64,000 nucleotides of DNA, taken from positions 1,860,001 through 1,924,000 of the forward strand of contig NZ_BLWC01000001.1 of the NCBI RefSeq assembly GCF_013167895.1, read 5' to 3'. The notes under the pieces were generated by a model, which saw only the letters and a list, made by a program, of their open reading frames with translations, was not told where the DNA came from and searched no databases. Every line of letters starts with the position of its first letter. The first letter of the stretch is position 1. Origin of the DNA: Streptomyces fulvorobeus. GTDB taxonomy: Bacteria > Actinomycetota > Actinomycetes > Streptomycetales > Streptomycetaceae. Both the position numbers and the translations under genes were made by a program. Of the stretch, positions 27,168 to 34,641 are shown piece after piece.

Positions 27168-29104
27168 CAGGACTCCTCCCGGTTGAACTGCAGTCGGCAT
27201 GTGCACCCGGCGATCTCATCGACACCGAGCCGGTGATCGTGCGGCCAGCGGCCCTTGCGCGTGCCGACGTCGAAGTCCTCGCGGATGCCGACGGTCTGTC
27301 CGTCGGCCCGCTGGTGGGTCTTGCGGGGGTTCGCATCCCACACCCGCCACGTCTTCGTGCGGGCGCCGCCCTGCTTCGCGCCCTCGTGCGCGGCGAAGTT
27401 GCTGGTCTGGGACACCCGGGCCTGCGCGAGGACGCGCGCCCGGGACTCGGTCATCCCGTCGAACATGTTCCGCGCGTCCTTGCGGACGTCGGCCGGCGCG
27501 TCCGCCAGGTTGATCGTGCTCGCGAGTTTCTCGACCGTGGTGGCGTTGACGTTCGCCGCGGTCGAGGCCGCCGACGCGGCGAGAGCAGCCGATGTCTCAC
27601 CGGCGGCGAAGGTGCCGCCGAGCGCGGCCGCCGTCGCGGCCCCGACCTCCTGCGTCAGCCCGAGCGCCAGCTGGAACAGAATCTCCGTGAGCGCCTCGTT
27701 GTCCGTGGCCAGGTCGATCAGGTCGTCGGCCGACGCGTTCGGAGTGATGCCGAGCCCGGCCAGGACCCGGTCGCCCTGGTCAGCGAAGAACGCGCTGATG
27801 GCGTCGAAGTGCCGCGTAATCCAGGACGGCAGCTCGTCCACGGACGGGGTTTCGGCGCTCTCCTCGGCGCGCTGCTGGCGGCTTGGAAGCGCACGTTGCT
27901 CCGGCGGCGCGGTCTGCCCGGCCGGGCTCATGTTGAGCGGGACGACGTACTCGTCGCCGCCCTCGATCGGCGGCTCGTCCTCCTTGGCGCGGACGTCGTT
28001 AACGGAGTACCAACCCCACTGACGGCCGAGCGCGTAACCGGCATTGCGCTGCGCGGAGTCGCCGCGCAGCAAGGCGTCGGGGTTGAACTTCATGTACAGC
28101 GACGGGTCGCCGAACAGCCGCTGCACCGTCCGCTCCAGCCGGGTCAGCCACGGCATCAGGCTGTAGATGACGTAGCCGAGGGACTGCTGCTCTATGCCCG
28201 AGCCCCACGACGTGGACCGCTCGACATCGCCGATCATGTGCGGCGGGACCCCGTAGATTCCGGCGATCTCCGACCGGGTCATCTTGTAGACCTCAAGGAA
28301 CTGGGCGTCAGCGGGGCTGAGCGTGGTCTTCTCCCACTTGGCCCCGCCCTCCATCACCCCGATCCGGTTCGAGTTCTCGAACCCTTCGTGGTTGTCGTTC
28401 CACTGCCGGAGCAGCCGCTCGAACTGCTCATCGGTGAGCTTGCCCGGAACGGAAATCGTGCTGCCCGGTGACGCGTCACGGGCGAAGAACCCGCCGATGT
28501 ACGAGGAGGCCGCCCAGCCGGTCCCGATGGACTGGCGGGCCATGCCGATCGGGGACAGGCCCTCCGTGCCGCCGACCCCGAACGACTTGAAATGCAGCAA
28601 ATTCTCCGCGCGGACCAGGCCGTCAGGTTCCCGGATCGGCGCCCACTCGTCGTCGTCCACCTCAACCTTGTAAACCAGCTCTCCGGTGCTCCTCACCCGG
28701 CGAGATTCCACGCCCGGCCACGACACCGGCCACAGGCCCACTTCACGGCCGGCGTTGTTCCGCTCGATGTACGCCGCGGCGTTGCCCCGGGTCAGCATCC
28801 ATCCCAGGATCTGCGACCAGAACTCACCGGAGGGCAGTTGCGGGTTGGCCTGGTACGTGAGCAGCGGGGCGAGCGGGTGTTCCATCGCGGGCAGCCGCGT
28901 GTTCCCGGACCGCTGGTACACACCGGTCGGCAGCATGCTTCCGGTCTCGGCGAGCAGCCGGACCGAGGAGAACACGGCGGCGACCTGGAGGGCGCGGTCC
29001 GGGGATACGGACACCCCGGCCGCCGTCGACCTGCCGTCCAGGCGCGGCATCGTCTTCTTACTGCGGTGGGTCCGGCCGGTCAGAAGGTTACGGATGAGCG
29101 GCAT
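27167..29104 (-). CDS. Portal protein fused to a MuF-like head morphogenesis domain
   Basis: 645 residues. Residues about 1-400 are a HK97-type portal (GRSTAAGVSVSPDRALQVAAVFSSVRLLAETGSMLP, TRGNAAAYIERN, FARDASPGSTISVPGKLTDEQFERLLRQWNDNHEG, IYGVPPHMIGDVERSTSWGSGIEQQ). After a linker, residues about 470-645 look like a MuF/SPP1-gp7 minor capsid domain ending TKTWRVWDANPRKTHQRADGQ...DEIAGCTCRLQ. In many phages these are two genes. Adjacent genes overlap on both sides. Confidence 0.85.
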   Translation of the reverse strand: MPLIRNLLTGRTHRSKKTMPRLDGRSTAAGVSVSPDRALQVAAVFSSVRLLAETGSMLPTGVYQRSGNTRLPAMEHPLAPLLTYQANPQLPSGEFWSQILGWMLTRGNAAAYIERNNAGREVGLWPVSWPGVESRRVRSTGELVYKVEVDDDEWAPIREPDGLVRAENLLHFKSFGVGGTEGLSPIGMARQSIGTGWAASSYIGGFFARDASPGSTISVPGKLTDEQFERLLRQWNDNHEGFENSNRIGVMEGGAKWEKTTLSPADAQFLEVYKMTRSEIAGIYGVPPHMIGDVERSTSWGSGIEQQSLGYVIYSLMPWLTRLERTVQRLFGDPSLYMKFNPDALLRGDSAQRNAGYALGRQWGWYSVNDVRAKEDEPPIEGGDEYVVPLNMSPAGQTAPPEQRALPSRQQRAEESAETPSVDELPSWITRHFDAISAFFADQGDRVLAGLGITPNASADDLIDLATDNEALTEILFQLALGLTQEVGAATAAALGGTFAAGETSAALAASAASTAANVNATTVEKLASTINLADAPADVRKDARNMFDGMTESRARVLAQARVSQTSNFAAHEGAKQGGARTKTWRVWDANPRKTHQRADGQTVGIREDFDVGTRKGRWPHDHRLGVDEIAGCTCRLQFNREES

Positions 29105-29271
29105 CAGTCCCCCTTCCGCAGGTTGCCGAGGACCAGGAGCGGGAGGGACACGGCGAGCAGGGCAAGGCCGGCCCCGAGCCCGCTCCAGAGCGCGACGGCG
29201 ACCACTACCACTCCTGCTACCGCTGCGATCAGTCCAGCCAGTTCACACACCCACTGGGCGCGGTCGTTCAT
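29104..29271 (-). CDS. 55-residue membrane protein between terminase and portal
   Basis: MNDRAQWVCELAGL followed by two closely spaced hydrophobic stretches (IAAVAGVVVVAVALW, LGAGLALLAVSLPLLVLG) and a short basic end. Its TGA overlaps the portal ATG (TGATG). Not a standard morphogenesis gene. Role unknown. Confidence 0.6.
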   Translation of the reverse strand: MNDRAQWVCELAGLIAAVAGVVVVAVALWSGLGAGLALLAVSLPLLVLGNLRKGD

Positions 29272-29289
29272 GGCACCCCCCTGGGATGG

Positions 29290-31086
29290 TCAGCCGATGT
29301 AGCGCACGTTCGGCTCGGGCTTCTCTTCCGGCTCGGCCCGCAGCAGGTGCATCGCCAAAGCGTTCAGCCCGGAGGCCACGCCGTCGATGCGCTTGGACGA
29401 GACCTGCCGGTCGGGCTTGACCGGCTTCACGTAGCCGTCGCTGTTGGTCTTGATGCCGACGCAGTCGACGTGCCACCGCAGGATCGGGTGGCCGCCGTGT
29501 GACACGCGGCTGGAAAGCACCAACCTCTCCAGCTGCTGGCAGGGCTGGTTCAGGCCCGCGTATCCCTGCGAGACCTGCTCCATCTCCACGCCTGCGTCCA
29601 TCAGTTCGGACACGGTCTCGGTGGCGTTCCACCGGTCGTAGCCCACGGCCAGGATGTTGAACCGCTCGGCCAGGTCGTCGGTGACCAGCGAGCGCACTGC
29701 CCGGTAGTCGACGACGTTGCCCTCCGTCAGCCGGAGCGCCGGCCCCGCGTGCGCGTCCGTCTCCGACCAGCACTCCAGCGGAACCTTCGTCGCGCGTTCC
29801 AGCTTCTTCAGGTTGTCCTCGGGCAGCCAGAAGAACGGGACCCAGATGTGCGGCTCGTCCGGGTCGTCGGTCTCGGGAGGGAACCAGAGGCTGAACGCGG
29901 TCATGTCCGTGGTGGAGCTGAGGTCCAGGCCGCCGTAGCAGTCGCGGCCCTCCAGGTCCGCCAGGTCCACGGGCACCGGCAGGTTCGAGACCGGCTCCCG
30001 GGCCGATCGGTCCCAGTCGTCCATCGACAGCCACCGGGTGGTCTGCTTCGTGCGGACGTTCAGGTGCAGGCGCAGGTAGCGGTTCAGCTGCGCCGGGGAG
30101 CGCCGGGCCTGCGCGGCCTTGGCCGCCAGGTAGTCGGCGAGCACGGTAATGCCGTAGCCGGGGTTCGCGGTGCGCAAGGTGTCCTCGGCGAACGCGTCGA
30201 AGCTTTCGTCCTCGTGGTCGGCGCCGAAGATGACGCCGTACACGGTGTCGTCCTCGGCGTGCCCGCCCGCCAGGACCTCGATCTCCTCGCGCTTGGTGGC
30301 GTAGACGCTGCCGCTCTCGCCACCGTCGTCCGCCGTGGTGATGAAGATGATGAGCGGCTGCGCCCGGGAGCCGGTGCCGGTCTCCAGCGCGTCCACGACG
30401 TCGGGGTTGCGGTGGACGTGGACCTCGTCGATGACGCCGCCGTGCACATTCAGCCCGTGCGCGCGCAGGCCCTCGGAGGACAGGGCCCGGAAGATGCTGT
30501 GGGTGACCGGGTGCTCCAGCAGCTTGCGCTGGATCCCGCGCCGGCCGAGCTTCCTCTTCAGCGGCGGTGACCCGGACGCCATGTTCGCGGCCGCGCGGAA
30601 CACGATGTTGGCCTGGTCCTTGTCCCCGGCCGCGGCGTAGACCTCGGCCCCGGCCTCCCGGTCGGCGAACGCCAGGTAGAGGCCGAGCCCGGAGCAGAGA
30701 GTGGACTTGCCGTTCTTGCGGGGGATCTCGAACCAGACGGTGCGGATCACCCGGTAGCCGTCCGGCCGCTTCAGGCCGAACACCGGGGCAATGAGGTAGC
30801 GGACCTGCCAGTCCATCAGCCGGAACTCGTGCCCGGCGTGACGGCCGATGAGCTGCTTCAGCAGCAGGAAGAACTTCAGGACCCGCTCGACTGCCACCGG
30901 GTCGAACCACGTGCCGGGCGCTGCGGGCAGCTGCGTCACCAGCAGCGGCCGGCGGCCCTGGGTCATCCACTCGGTGGCGTCGACCAGGCCCTCGTCGACC
31001 CAGCGCGTGATGGCCTGATCGATCTCGGCGGTGAGCTTGGTACGCCGGGCCTTAGTCGAGGATGCCGTCCCCTTCGTCACCGCCAT
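29290..31086 (-). CDS. Terminase large subunit
   Basis: 598 residues. The ATPase domain has Walker A PRKNGKST at 122-129 and Walker B VIDE at 218-221. The C-terminal RNase H-like nuclease has acidic signature GGLDLSSTTDMTA and later AVGYDRWNATE. Terminase_1 (HK97/lambda-like packaging motor) type. Overlaps the small subunit gene by 35 bp. Confidence 0.93.
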   Translation of the reverse strand: MAVTKGTASSTKARRTKLTAEIDQAITRWVDEGLVDATEWMTQGRRPLLVTQLPAAPGTWFDPVAVERVLKFFLLLKQLIGRHAGHEFRLMDWQVRYLIAPVFGLKRPDGYRVIRTVWFEIPRKNGKSTLCSGLGLYLAFADREAGAEVYAAAGDKDQANIVFRAAANMASGSPPLKRKLGRRGIQRKLLEHPVTHSIFRALSSEGLRAHGLNVHGGVIDEVHVHRNPDVVDALETGTGSRAQPLIIFITTADDGGESGSVYATKREEIEVLAGGHAEDDTVYGVIFGADHEDESFDAFAEDTLRTANPGYGITVLADYLAAKAAQARRSPAQLNRYLRLHLNVRTKQTTRWLSMDDWDRSAREPVSNLPVPVDLADLEGRDCYGGLDLSSTTDMTAFSLWFPPETDDPDEPHIWVPFFWLPEDNLKKLERATKVPLECWSETDAHAGPALRLTEGNVVDYRAVRSLVTDDLAERFNILAVGYDRWNATETVSELMDAGVEMEQVSQGYAGLNQPCQQLERLVLSSRVSHGGHPILRWHVDCVGIKTNSDGYVKPVKPDRQVSSKRIDGVASGLNALAMHLLRAEPEEKPEPNVRYIG

Positions 31087-31513
31087 TGTCGCCCTCCGGT
31101 TTCACCGACCGAAGGCGCGAGCTCGGGGTGATGAACAGCTCCTTCGCCAGGGCGGACACGGTCGTGGCCGACTCGCGCCAGATCTGCCACCCCGGGCTCT
31201 TCGACGGTCCGTTGCCCGCGCGGCGCTCGGCCACCAGGTCGTCCTCCTGCAGAGCCTTCTCGGCCCGCACGAACACCGACCAGGCCGCGCAGTACGTCGT
31301 CAGGGCGGCCCGGTCGACCAGGGCCAGGACGCCGAGGCGGTTCAGCTCGGGCACGATCCGGTCCCACTCGGCCAGCGCCTCGGCGTCCAGCCAGTCCGGG
31401 GGCTCGGGCACGCCGGGGGGTGCGGTCACGCGCTCGGGTGCGGGCCGGCCGCCGGGGTTCCCGCGCAGGGCCCGGACGTTGTCCGGCTGCCCGATGGGTC
31501 CGCGCTCGCCCAT
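31052..31513 (-). CDS. Terminase small subunit, P27 family
   Basis: 153 residues: GERGPIGQPDNVRALRGNPGGRPAP is the typical P27 N-terminus; then WLDAEALAEWDRIVPELNRLGVLALVDRAALTTYCAAWSVFVRAEKAL, and SPGWQIWRESATTVSALAKELFITPSSRLR. It recognises the packaging site and recruits the large subunit. Confidence 0.92.
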   Translation of the reverse strand: MGERGPIGQPDNVRALRGNPGGRPAPERVTAPPGVPEPPDWLDAEALAEWDRIVPELNRLGVLALVDRAALTTYCAAWSVFVRAEKALQEDDLVAERRAGNGPSKSPGWQIWRESATTVSALAKELFITPSSRLRSVKPEGDNGGDEGDGILD

Positions 31514-31682
31514 GACGCACCCCCACCCCTGTCACGCACGGTGACGTCTGGTTACAGGATTCTCAGAAAGGCGGGGCAAACTCGCGGTCATGCGCGCGAC
31601 ACCCCCGCCTGCGTTCGGGGATCCCCCCACCGGCAAGATCCGTAACCCCCCTAGGGGTCGAATCACCTCGGTGGAGGCGGTG
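31514..31682. other. Spacer before terminase genes; candidate cos/packaging region
   Basis: About 170 bp without a gene between the HNH-type protein and the small terminase, the usual place for the packaging site in HK97-like cos phages. Contains CCCCTAGGGG (31648-31657) and several C5-6 runs. No overhang can be determined from a prophage alone, so this is positional inference. Confidence 0.35.
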
Positions 31683-32453
31683 TTACTGCTGGTCGGCCCG
31701 GTGAATGCGCCACCATGACTCGATGGCATCGATCGTACCTGCTGGTCGGTCGTCGTGTCTGGCCCTGCGCACACACTCGTCCTCATCGGTCGCGAGGACC
31801 ACGACGGTCGCGCCGGCCGGGGCGAGGCGCTGGCGGTCGGCGTCACGGGGTGCGGTCGCGATGATCCATGCTCGCTCGACCTGGTGGCTGCGGCCGAGGC
31901 GCGCGGTGACCGCGTCGCGGGCCTCGGCGATGAACGGGGTGAGGGGGGCGGGGTGGTCCCAGGGGTGGGGGGATCCCAGCGCCAGGGCGAGAGCGTCCCA
32001 GTCGACGACCAGGTCACCGGGCTCGGCGCGCTCGCGGACGTAGCTGGTCTTGCCAGAGCAGGGCGGACCGCACACGAGGGTGACCGTCGTCTGGGTGAGG
32101 CGCTTCATGCCGTGCCCTGCGAACCCTGTCTCCACGGCCGTCTTGGCGTCGTGGCACGTCTTGGTCATGACCTGGAGGTTGGCGCGGTCGAACGCGAGCG
32201 TCTCGTCGCCGCGGTGCGGGCGGATGTGGTCGACGACGGTCGGGGGCCGGCCGCAGCCGCACGCGCAGATCGCCTCCTCGGAGAGGACCTGGTCGCGCAG
32301 GGGCGGCCAGCGCTTGTCGTCGTAGACCCAGCGCCATTCGGCGCGCTTCTGCCCGCTGGTACGGGTGCGTGCGGGTTGGCAGGTGGGGCATCGGCCGCTG
32401 GTGTCGCGGCGGGTACCGCAGGCGGTACAGCGGCTGGCAGGACGGCGCGGCAC
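31683..32453 (-). CDS. HNH endonuclease fused to a P-loop kinase-like domain
   Basis: 256 residues from GTG 32453 (longer N-terminal extensions in the frame are low complexity). Two N-terminal Cys knuckles (CTACG, CPTC) precede an HNH domain (CGCGRPPTVVDHIRPHRGD...NLQVMTKTCHDAKT). From about residue 150 a P-loop domain follows, with Walker A VCGPPCSGKTSYV, WDALALALGSP and AWIIATAPRDADRQRL, as in AAA_33/zeta-like nucleotide kinases. HNH enzymes beside terminases act in cos cleavage in related phages. The added kinase-like half is unusual. Confidence 0.75.
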   Translation of the reverse strand: MPRRPASRCTACGTRRDTSGRCPTCQPARTRTSGQKRAEWRWVYDDKRWPPLRDQVLSEEAICACGCGRPPTVVDHIRPHRGDETLAFDRANLQVMTKTCHDAKTAVETGFAGHGMKRLTQTTVTLVCGPPCSGKTSYVRERAEPGDLVVDWDALALALGSPHPWDHPAPLTPFIAEARDAVTARLGRSHQVERAWIIATAPRDADRQRLAPAGATVVVLATDEDECVRRARHDDRPAGTIDAIESWWRIHRADQQ

Positions 32454-32454
32454 G

Positions 32455-32670
32455 TCAGGTGTAGCGCTCGATGCGCGCGCCGTGCAGCGGGTGCCCCGGT
32501 GCTCGGTCGGCGAGCAGCTCATCGACCGACGTTGCGATGGTGCAGATGCTGCTCGGGCCCTCAGGAGTGTGAACGCAGACGAAGCCGCCAGGGCTGAACT
32601 CGGCTCCGCTCCAGGTACGTCCGTCAACCAGGTGGACGAGGAAGGGAACGGGCGGTGCTGGTACGGCCAC
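32455..32670 (-). CDS. Hypothetical 71-residue protein
   Basis: MAVPAPPVPFLVHLVDGRTWSGAEFSP, then CVHTPEGPSSICTIATSVDELLADR. A small beta-rich protein with no recognised family. Its TGA lies one base before the GTG of the HNH gene, so the two are likely co-translated. Confidence 0.55.
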   Translation of the reverse strand: MAVPAPPVPFLVHLVDGRTWSGAEFSPGGFVCVHTPEGPSSICTIATSVDELLADRAPGHPLHGARIERYT

Positions 32671-32684
32671 GATCGTCTCCTGGT

Positions 32685-32911
32685 TCAGTCGATGGGGATG
32701 CAGACCTTGACGGTGGCTGGCCCGTCGCCGTACCGGATCTTGTGGCCGTCGTGGGTGCTCAGGTAGAGGGTGGCGGTCAGTTCGTTCAGGCCGAGCGTGA
32801 GCTCCCTGACGTCGCCGGGGTCGAGGCCGAGCAGGCGGTAGATGTCCCGCAGCGTGTCCCTGGGGATGCGTTCGGGGATGGTCGGGAGCTGAACGGTATG
32901 GGCTCGGCCAC
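32685..32911 (-). CDS. Hypothetical protein, likely single-base frameshift near 32893
   Basis: The coherent frame is TIPERIPRDTLRDIYRLLGLDPGDVRELTLGLNELTATLYLSTHDGHKIRYGDGPATVKVCIPID. The only good start (GTG 32911 with AGGAGG 5 nt upstream) is in a different frame and reads VAEPIP. Adding one base in the CC before GTTCAG gives VAEPIPVQLPTIPER and a 75-residue protein. Function unknown. Without the insertion, an upstream start such as a GTG near 32953 lacks a ribosome site. Confidence 0.5.
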
Positions 32912-32979
32912 GGGCGCCTCCTGGCGTGCCTAGGCCCGGCGGTGCGGTGTGCACGGCCGGGCCTGGGTGGTGTGTGGGG

Positions 32980-33375
32980 TCAGGCTGCGGGGCAGGTGCG
33001 GCCCTTGTTGATGCTGAACTCGCTCGCACCCTCGTCAAGTCCGGTGGTAGCTGCACCCATGCTGCCGATGGCGTGCTGGCCGTTGGCGAGTCGGTTGTCA
33101 GCGCTGGCGGTCCCACCGGTGGAACAGTTGATCACCACGTGGTACCCGGCCTCGTCACTCAGGCCGTGTACGACGTCGTCGAACACGGCGCGCAGATCAG
33201 TCGTGTGGTCGACCTCAACGACGACGTCGCGCGTATTGCCGTCGCTGTCCTGCTTGGCGATCTTGTACGGCGGTGCGGTCACTGTCTTGTCTTCCACGTG
33301 TTCGCTGGTGCTGCATGCAGTGAGCGTGGCGAGTAGGCCAGCCGCGATCAGTGCGGCAGTGGTGTGGGTGCGCAT
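32980..33375 (-). CDS. Phage-encoded lipoprotein
   Basis: 131 residues from the ATG at 33375 (GGGGGG just upstream). MRTHTTAALIAAGLLATLTAC is a clear lipoprotein signal with lipobox LTAC, so the mature protein would be anchored outside the membrane. The rest is a small soluble domain (YKIAKQDSDGNTRDVVVEVDHTTDLRAVFDDVVHGLSDEAGYHVVINCSTG). Surface lipoproteins in prophages can block superinfection, which is one possibility. No homology was recognised. Confidence 0.7.
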   Translation of the reverse strand: MRTHTTAALIAAGLLATLTACSTSEHVEDKTVTAPPYKIAKQDSDGNTRDVVVEVDHTTDLRAVFDDVVHGLSDEAGYHVVINCSTGGTASADNRLANGQHAIGSMGAATTGLDEGASEFSINKGRTCPAA

Positions 33376-33447
33376 GGTCCCCCCAGGGATGTTGCGGTGA
33401 GGGGCCATCATCGGGCAGAAGCGGTGCCTGTGTCCGGGATACGGCGA

Positions 33448-33472
33448 AGGCCCCGTCCGATACGCGGGGCCT
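33448..33472 (-). terminator. Hairpin upstream of lipoprotein gene
   Basis: AGGCCCCG and CGGGGCCT arms with a nine-base loop. Separates the HTH gene from the lipoprotein gene. Confidence 0.55.
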
Positions 33473-33537
33473 GGTAGGTCGGCGGTGTGCGGGCACGCCG
33501 GACGCCCCTTGAGTGTTACACCCTGTTGGCTAACGGG

Positions 33538-33717
33538 TCAAGCGGCTGCTGCCGTTAGATGCAGGGCAACTTCGTTAAGGTCGATGAGGGTGCGTCCAGC
33601 CTGGTCGTGGCCGTGACGGGTGAGCTTTCCGCGGTGAAGCCAGACGCGGATGGTGCCGGGCTTGATGCCGCTGAACGCGGCGGCCGCGTACACGTCTACG
33701 AGGAGAGGGGCGCTCAT
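33538..33717 (-). CDS. MerR/excisionase-type helix-turn-helix protein
   Basis: 59 residues: LVDVYAAAAFSGIKPGTIRVWLHRGKLTRHGHDQAGRTLIDLNEVALHL. The layout A....G...GTIR.W..RGKL...G.D..GR.LI.L.EV is the winged HTH_17-like fold found in excisionases and small phage regulators. No separate effector domain. Divergent from a membrane-protein gene 33 bp away. Confidence 0.7.
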   Translation of the reverse strand: MSAPLLVDVYAAAAFSGIKPGTIRVWLHRGKLTRHGHDQAGRTLIDLNEVALHLTAAAA

Positions 33718-33750
33718 GAGTCCATTCTCTCCTGGCCGTAGGTTCGCCGG

Positions 33751-34008
33751 ATGAAGACTGCGATTGCGATTGTAGGGATCGCCGCTGCTGTTGCGGCTGG
33801 CGTGGCCGGGGTGCTGGCTCTGATCAGTCTGCGTCGCCAGGGGGTTGAGGCTGAGCAGGCATCGACTTGGAGTGACATCGAGAACGTCCGGAAGTTGGCT
33901 CTTAGCGTCGACGCCAGGGCGCGCTGGGTTGCCTGGATGACCATGCTGAACGCCCTCTTGGGGCTGCTACTCGCCTGCGCGGTACTACTGGAGAAGTCGC
34001 CTGAGTGA
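33751..34008 (+). CDS. Small two-helix membrane protein
   Basis: 85 residues with two predicted membrane helices (about 4-26, IAIVGIAAAVAAGVAGVLALI, and 60-80, MTMLNALLGLLLACAVLL) and a charged loop between (RRQGVEAEQASTWSDIENVRKLAL). One of few plus-strand genes in this region, so it may be expressed in the lysogen. No good ribosome site is seen, and a leaderless mRNA is possible. Confidence 0.6.
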   Translation: MKTAIAIVGIAAAVAAGVAGVLALISLRRQGVEAEQASTWSDIENVRKLALSVDARARWVAWMTMLNALLGLLLACAVLLEKSPE

Positions 34009-34019
34009 CGAGACGCATG

Positions 34020-34052
34020 AGGCCCCGGTCGTCGTGGTGACGGCCGGGGCCC
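34020..34052. terminator. Bidirectional terminator
   Basis: GGCCCCGGTCGTC and GACGGCCGGGGCC pair, with GTGGT at the tip, between the plus-strand membrane protein and the minus-strand 32-residue gene. Confidence 0.65.
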
Positions 34053-34067
34053 AGGGTGTAGTCACAC

Positions 34068-34166
34068 CTACTTCGGCTTGGCGGCCTTCTCGGCGGCCCG
34101 CTTCTGCTGCGACTGCTCGTTCTTCTTGGCGAGGTCACCGGTGCTGATGCTGGTCTGGAGTGCCAT
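34068..34166 (-). CDS. 32-residue charged peptide
   Basis: MALQTSISTGDLAKKNEQSQQKRAAEKAAKPK. Ser/Thr N-terminus and Lys/Glu/Ala-rich helical end. Position in a series of small minus-strand genes and clean start/stop support it modestly. Function unknown. Confidence 0.4.
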   Translation of the reverse strand: MALQTSISTGDLAKKNEQSQQKRAAEKAAKPK

Positions 34167-34243
34167 GATCGTGGTCCTGTCTCTGTGATCGGGATGGGCC
34201 CGGGGCGGCCGTTCGCCTGGCAGTGAGTCGGCCGGCCCCGGGG

Positions 34244-34396
34244 TCAGTGGTTGTCGTCGGTCTCGGTGACCGTCAGGCCGGGTCGGTACTTCCGGATGCG
34301 GTCGATGCGCTCCTTAGCGAAGTCCGGGGCGTTGGTGGCGAACTCGTCGAGGAATGTGCCGTCCTCGTCGGTCACGCGGTAGCGGATGAAGTTCAC
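34244..34396 (-). CDS. 50-residue hypothetical protein
   Basis: GTG start; reads VNFIRYRVTDEDGTFLDEFATNAPDFAKERIDRIRKYRPGLTVTETDDNH. A beta-beta-alpha-beta pattern typical of small phage proteins. One base separates its start from the upstream stop. Confidence 0.55.
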   Translation of the reverse strand: MNFIRYRVTDEDGTFLDEFATNAPDFAKERIDRIRKYRPGLTVTETDDNH

Positions 34397-34397
34397 G

Positions 34398-34535
34398 TCA
34401 GCGCTCCCGATCGGCTTCGGCTGCCCAGCGCTCCTCGTCCTGCGCGTCGAGCAGGGCCTCGGCCGCCTGGTCGTACTCGTGCATCTCCTCGCCGCTCATC
34501 ACGTCGGCGTTCGTCATGTCGTCGTAGGCGTCCAT
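34398..34535 (-). CDS. 45-residue acidic hypothetical protein
   Basis: MDAYDDMTNADVMSGEEMHEYDQAAEALLDAQDEERWAAEADRER. Very acidic and helical. DNA-mimic or protein-inhibitor roles are known for small acidic phage proteins, but nothing specific supports that here. First gene after the GGTAGA repeat array. Confidence 0.5.
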   Translation of the reverse strand: MDAYDDMTNADVMSGEEMHEYDQAAEALLDAQDEERWAAEADRER

Positions 34536-34555
34536 CGGGGTCCTCTCGGTGGTGG

Positions 34556-34641
34556 GGTAGACCGGCGGTAGATCCGCCGGGAGATCAGGGGTAGATGCCG
34601 GTAGGCGGCGCGGTAGACGTGCAGGTCAGGCGGCGGTAGAC
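34556..34641. repeat. Phased GGTAG[AG][CT] repeat array
   Basis: Six copies of GGTAG start at 34556, 34567, 34590, 34600, 34612 and 34635, four of them followed by A[CT]. Spacings are 11, 23, 10, 12 and 23 bp, close to one or two DNA helical turns, so all copies face about the same side. The array lies upstream of the small genes starting at 34535 and overlaps the 3' end of the next membrane gene. Likely a binding array for a regulator or replication protein. Confidence 0.5.

Noticed and set aside
33559..33741. Plus-strand frame opposite the 33538-33717 HTH gene
   Set aside because: The minus strand gives a full HTH_17 pattern; the plus translation has no structure.
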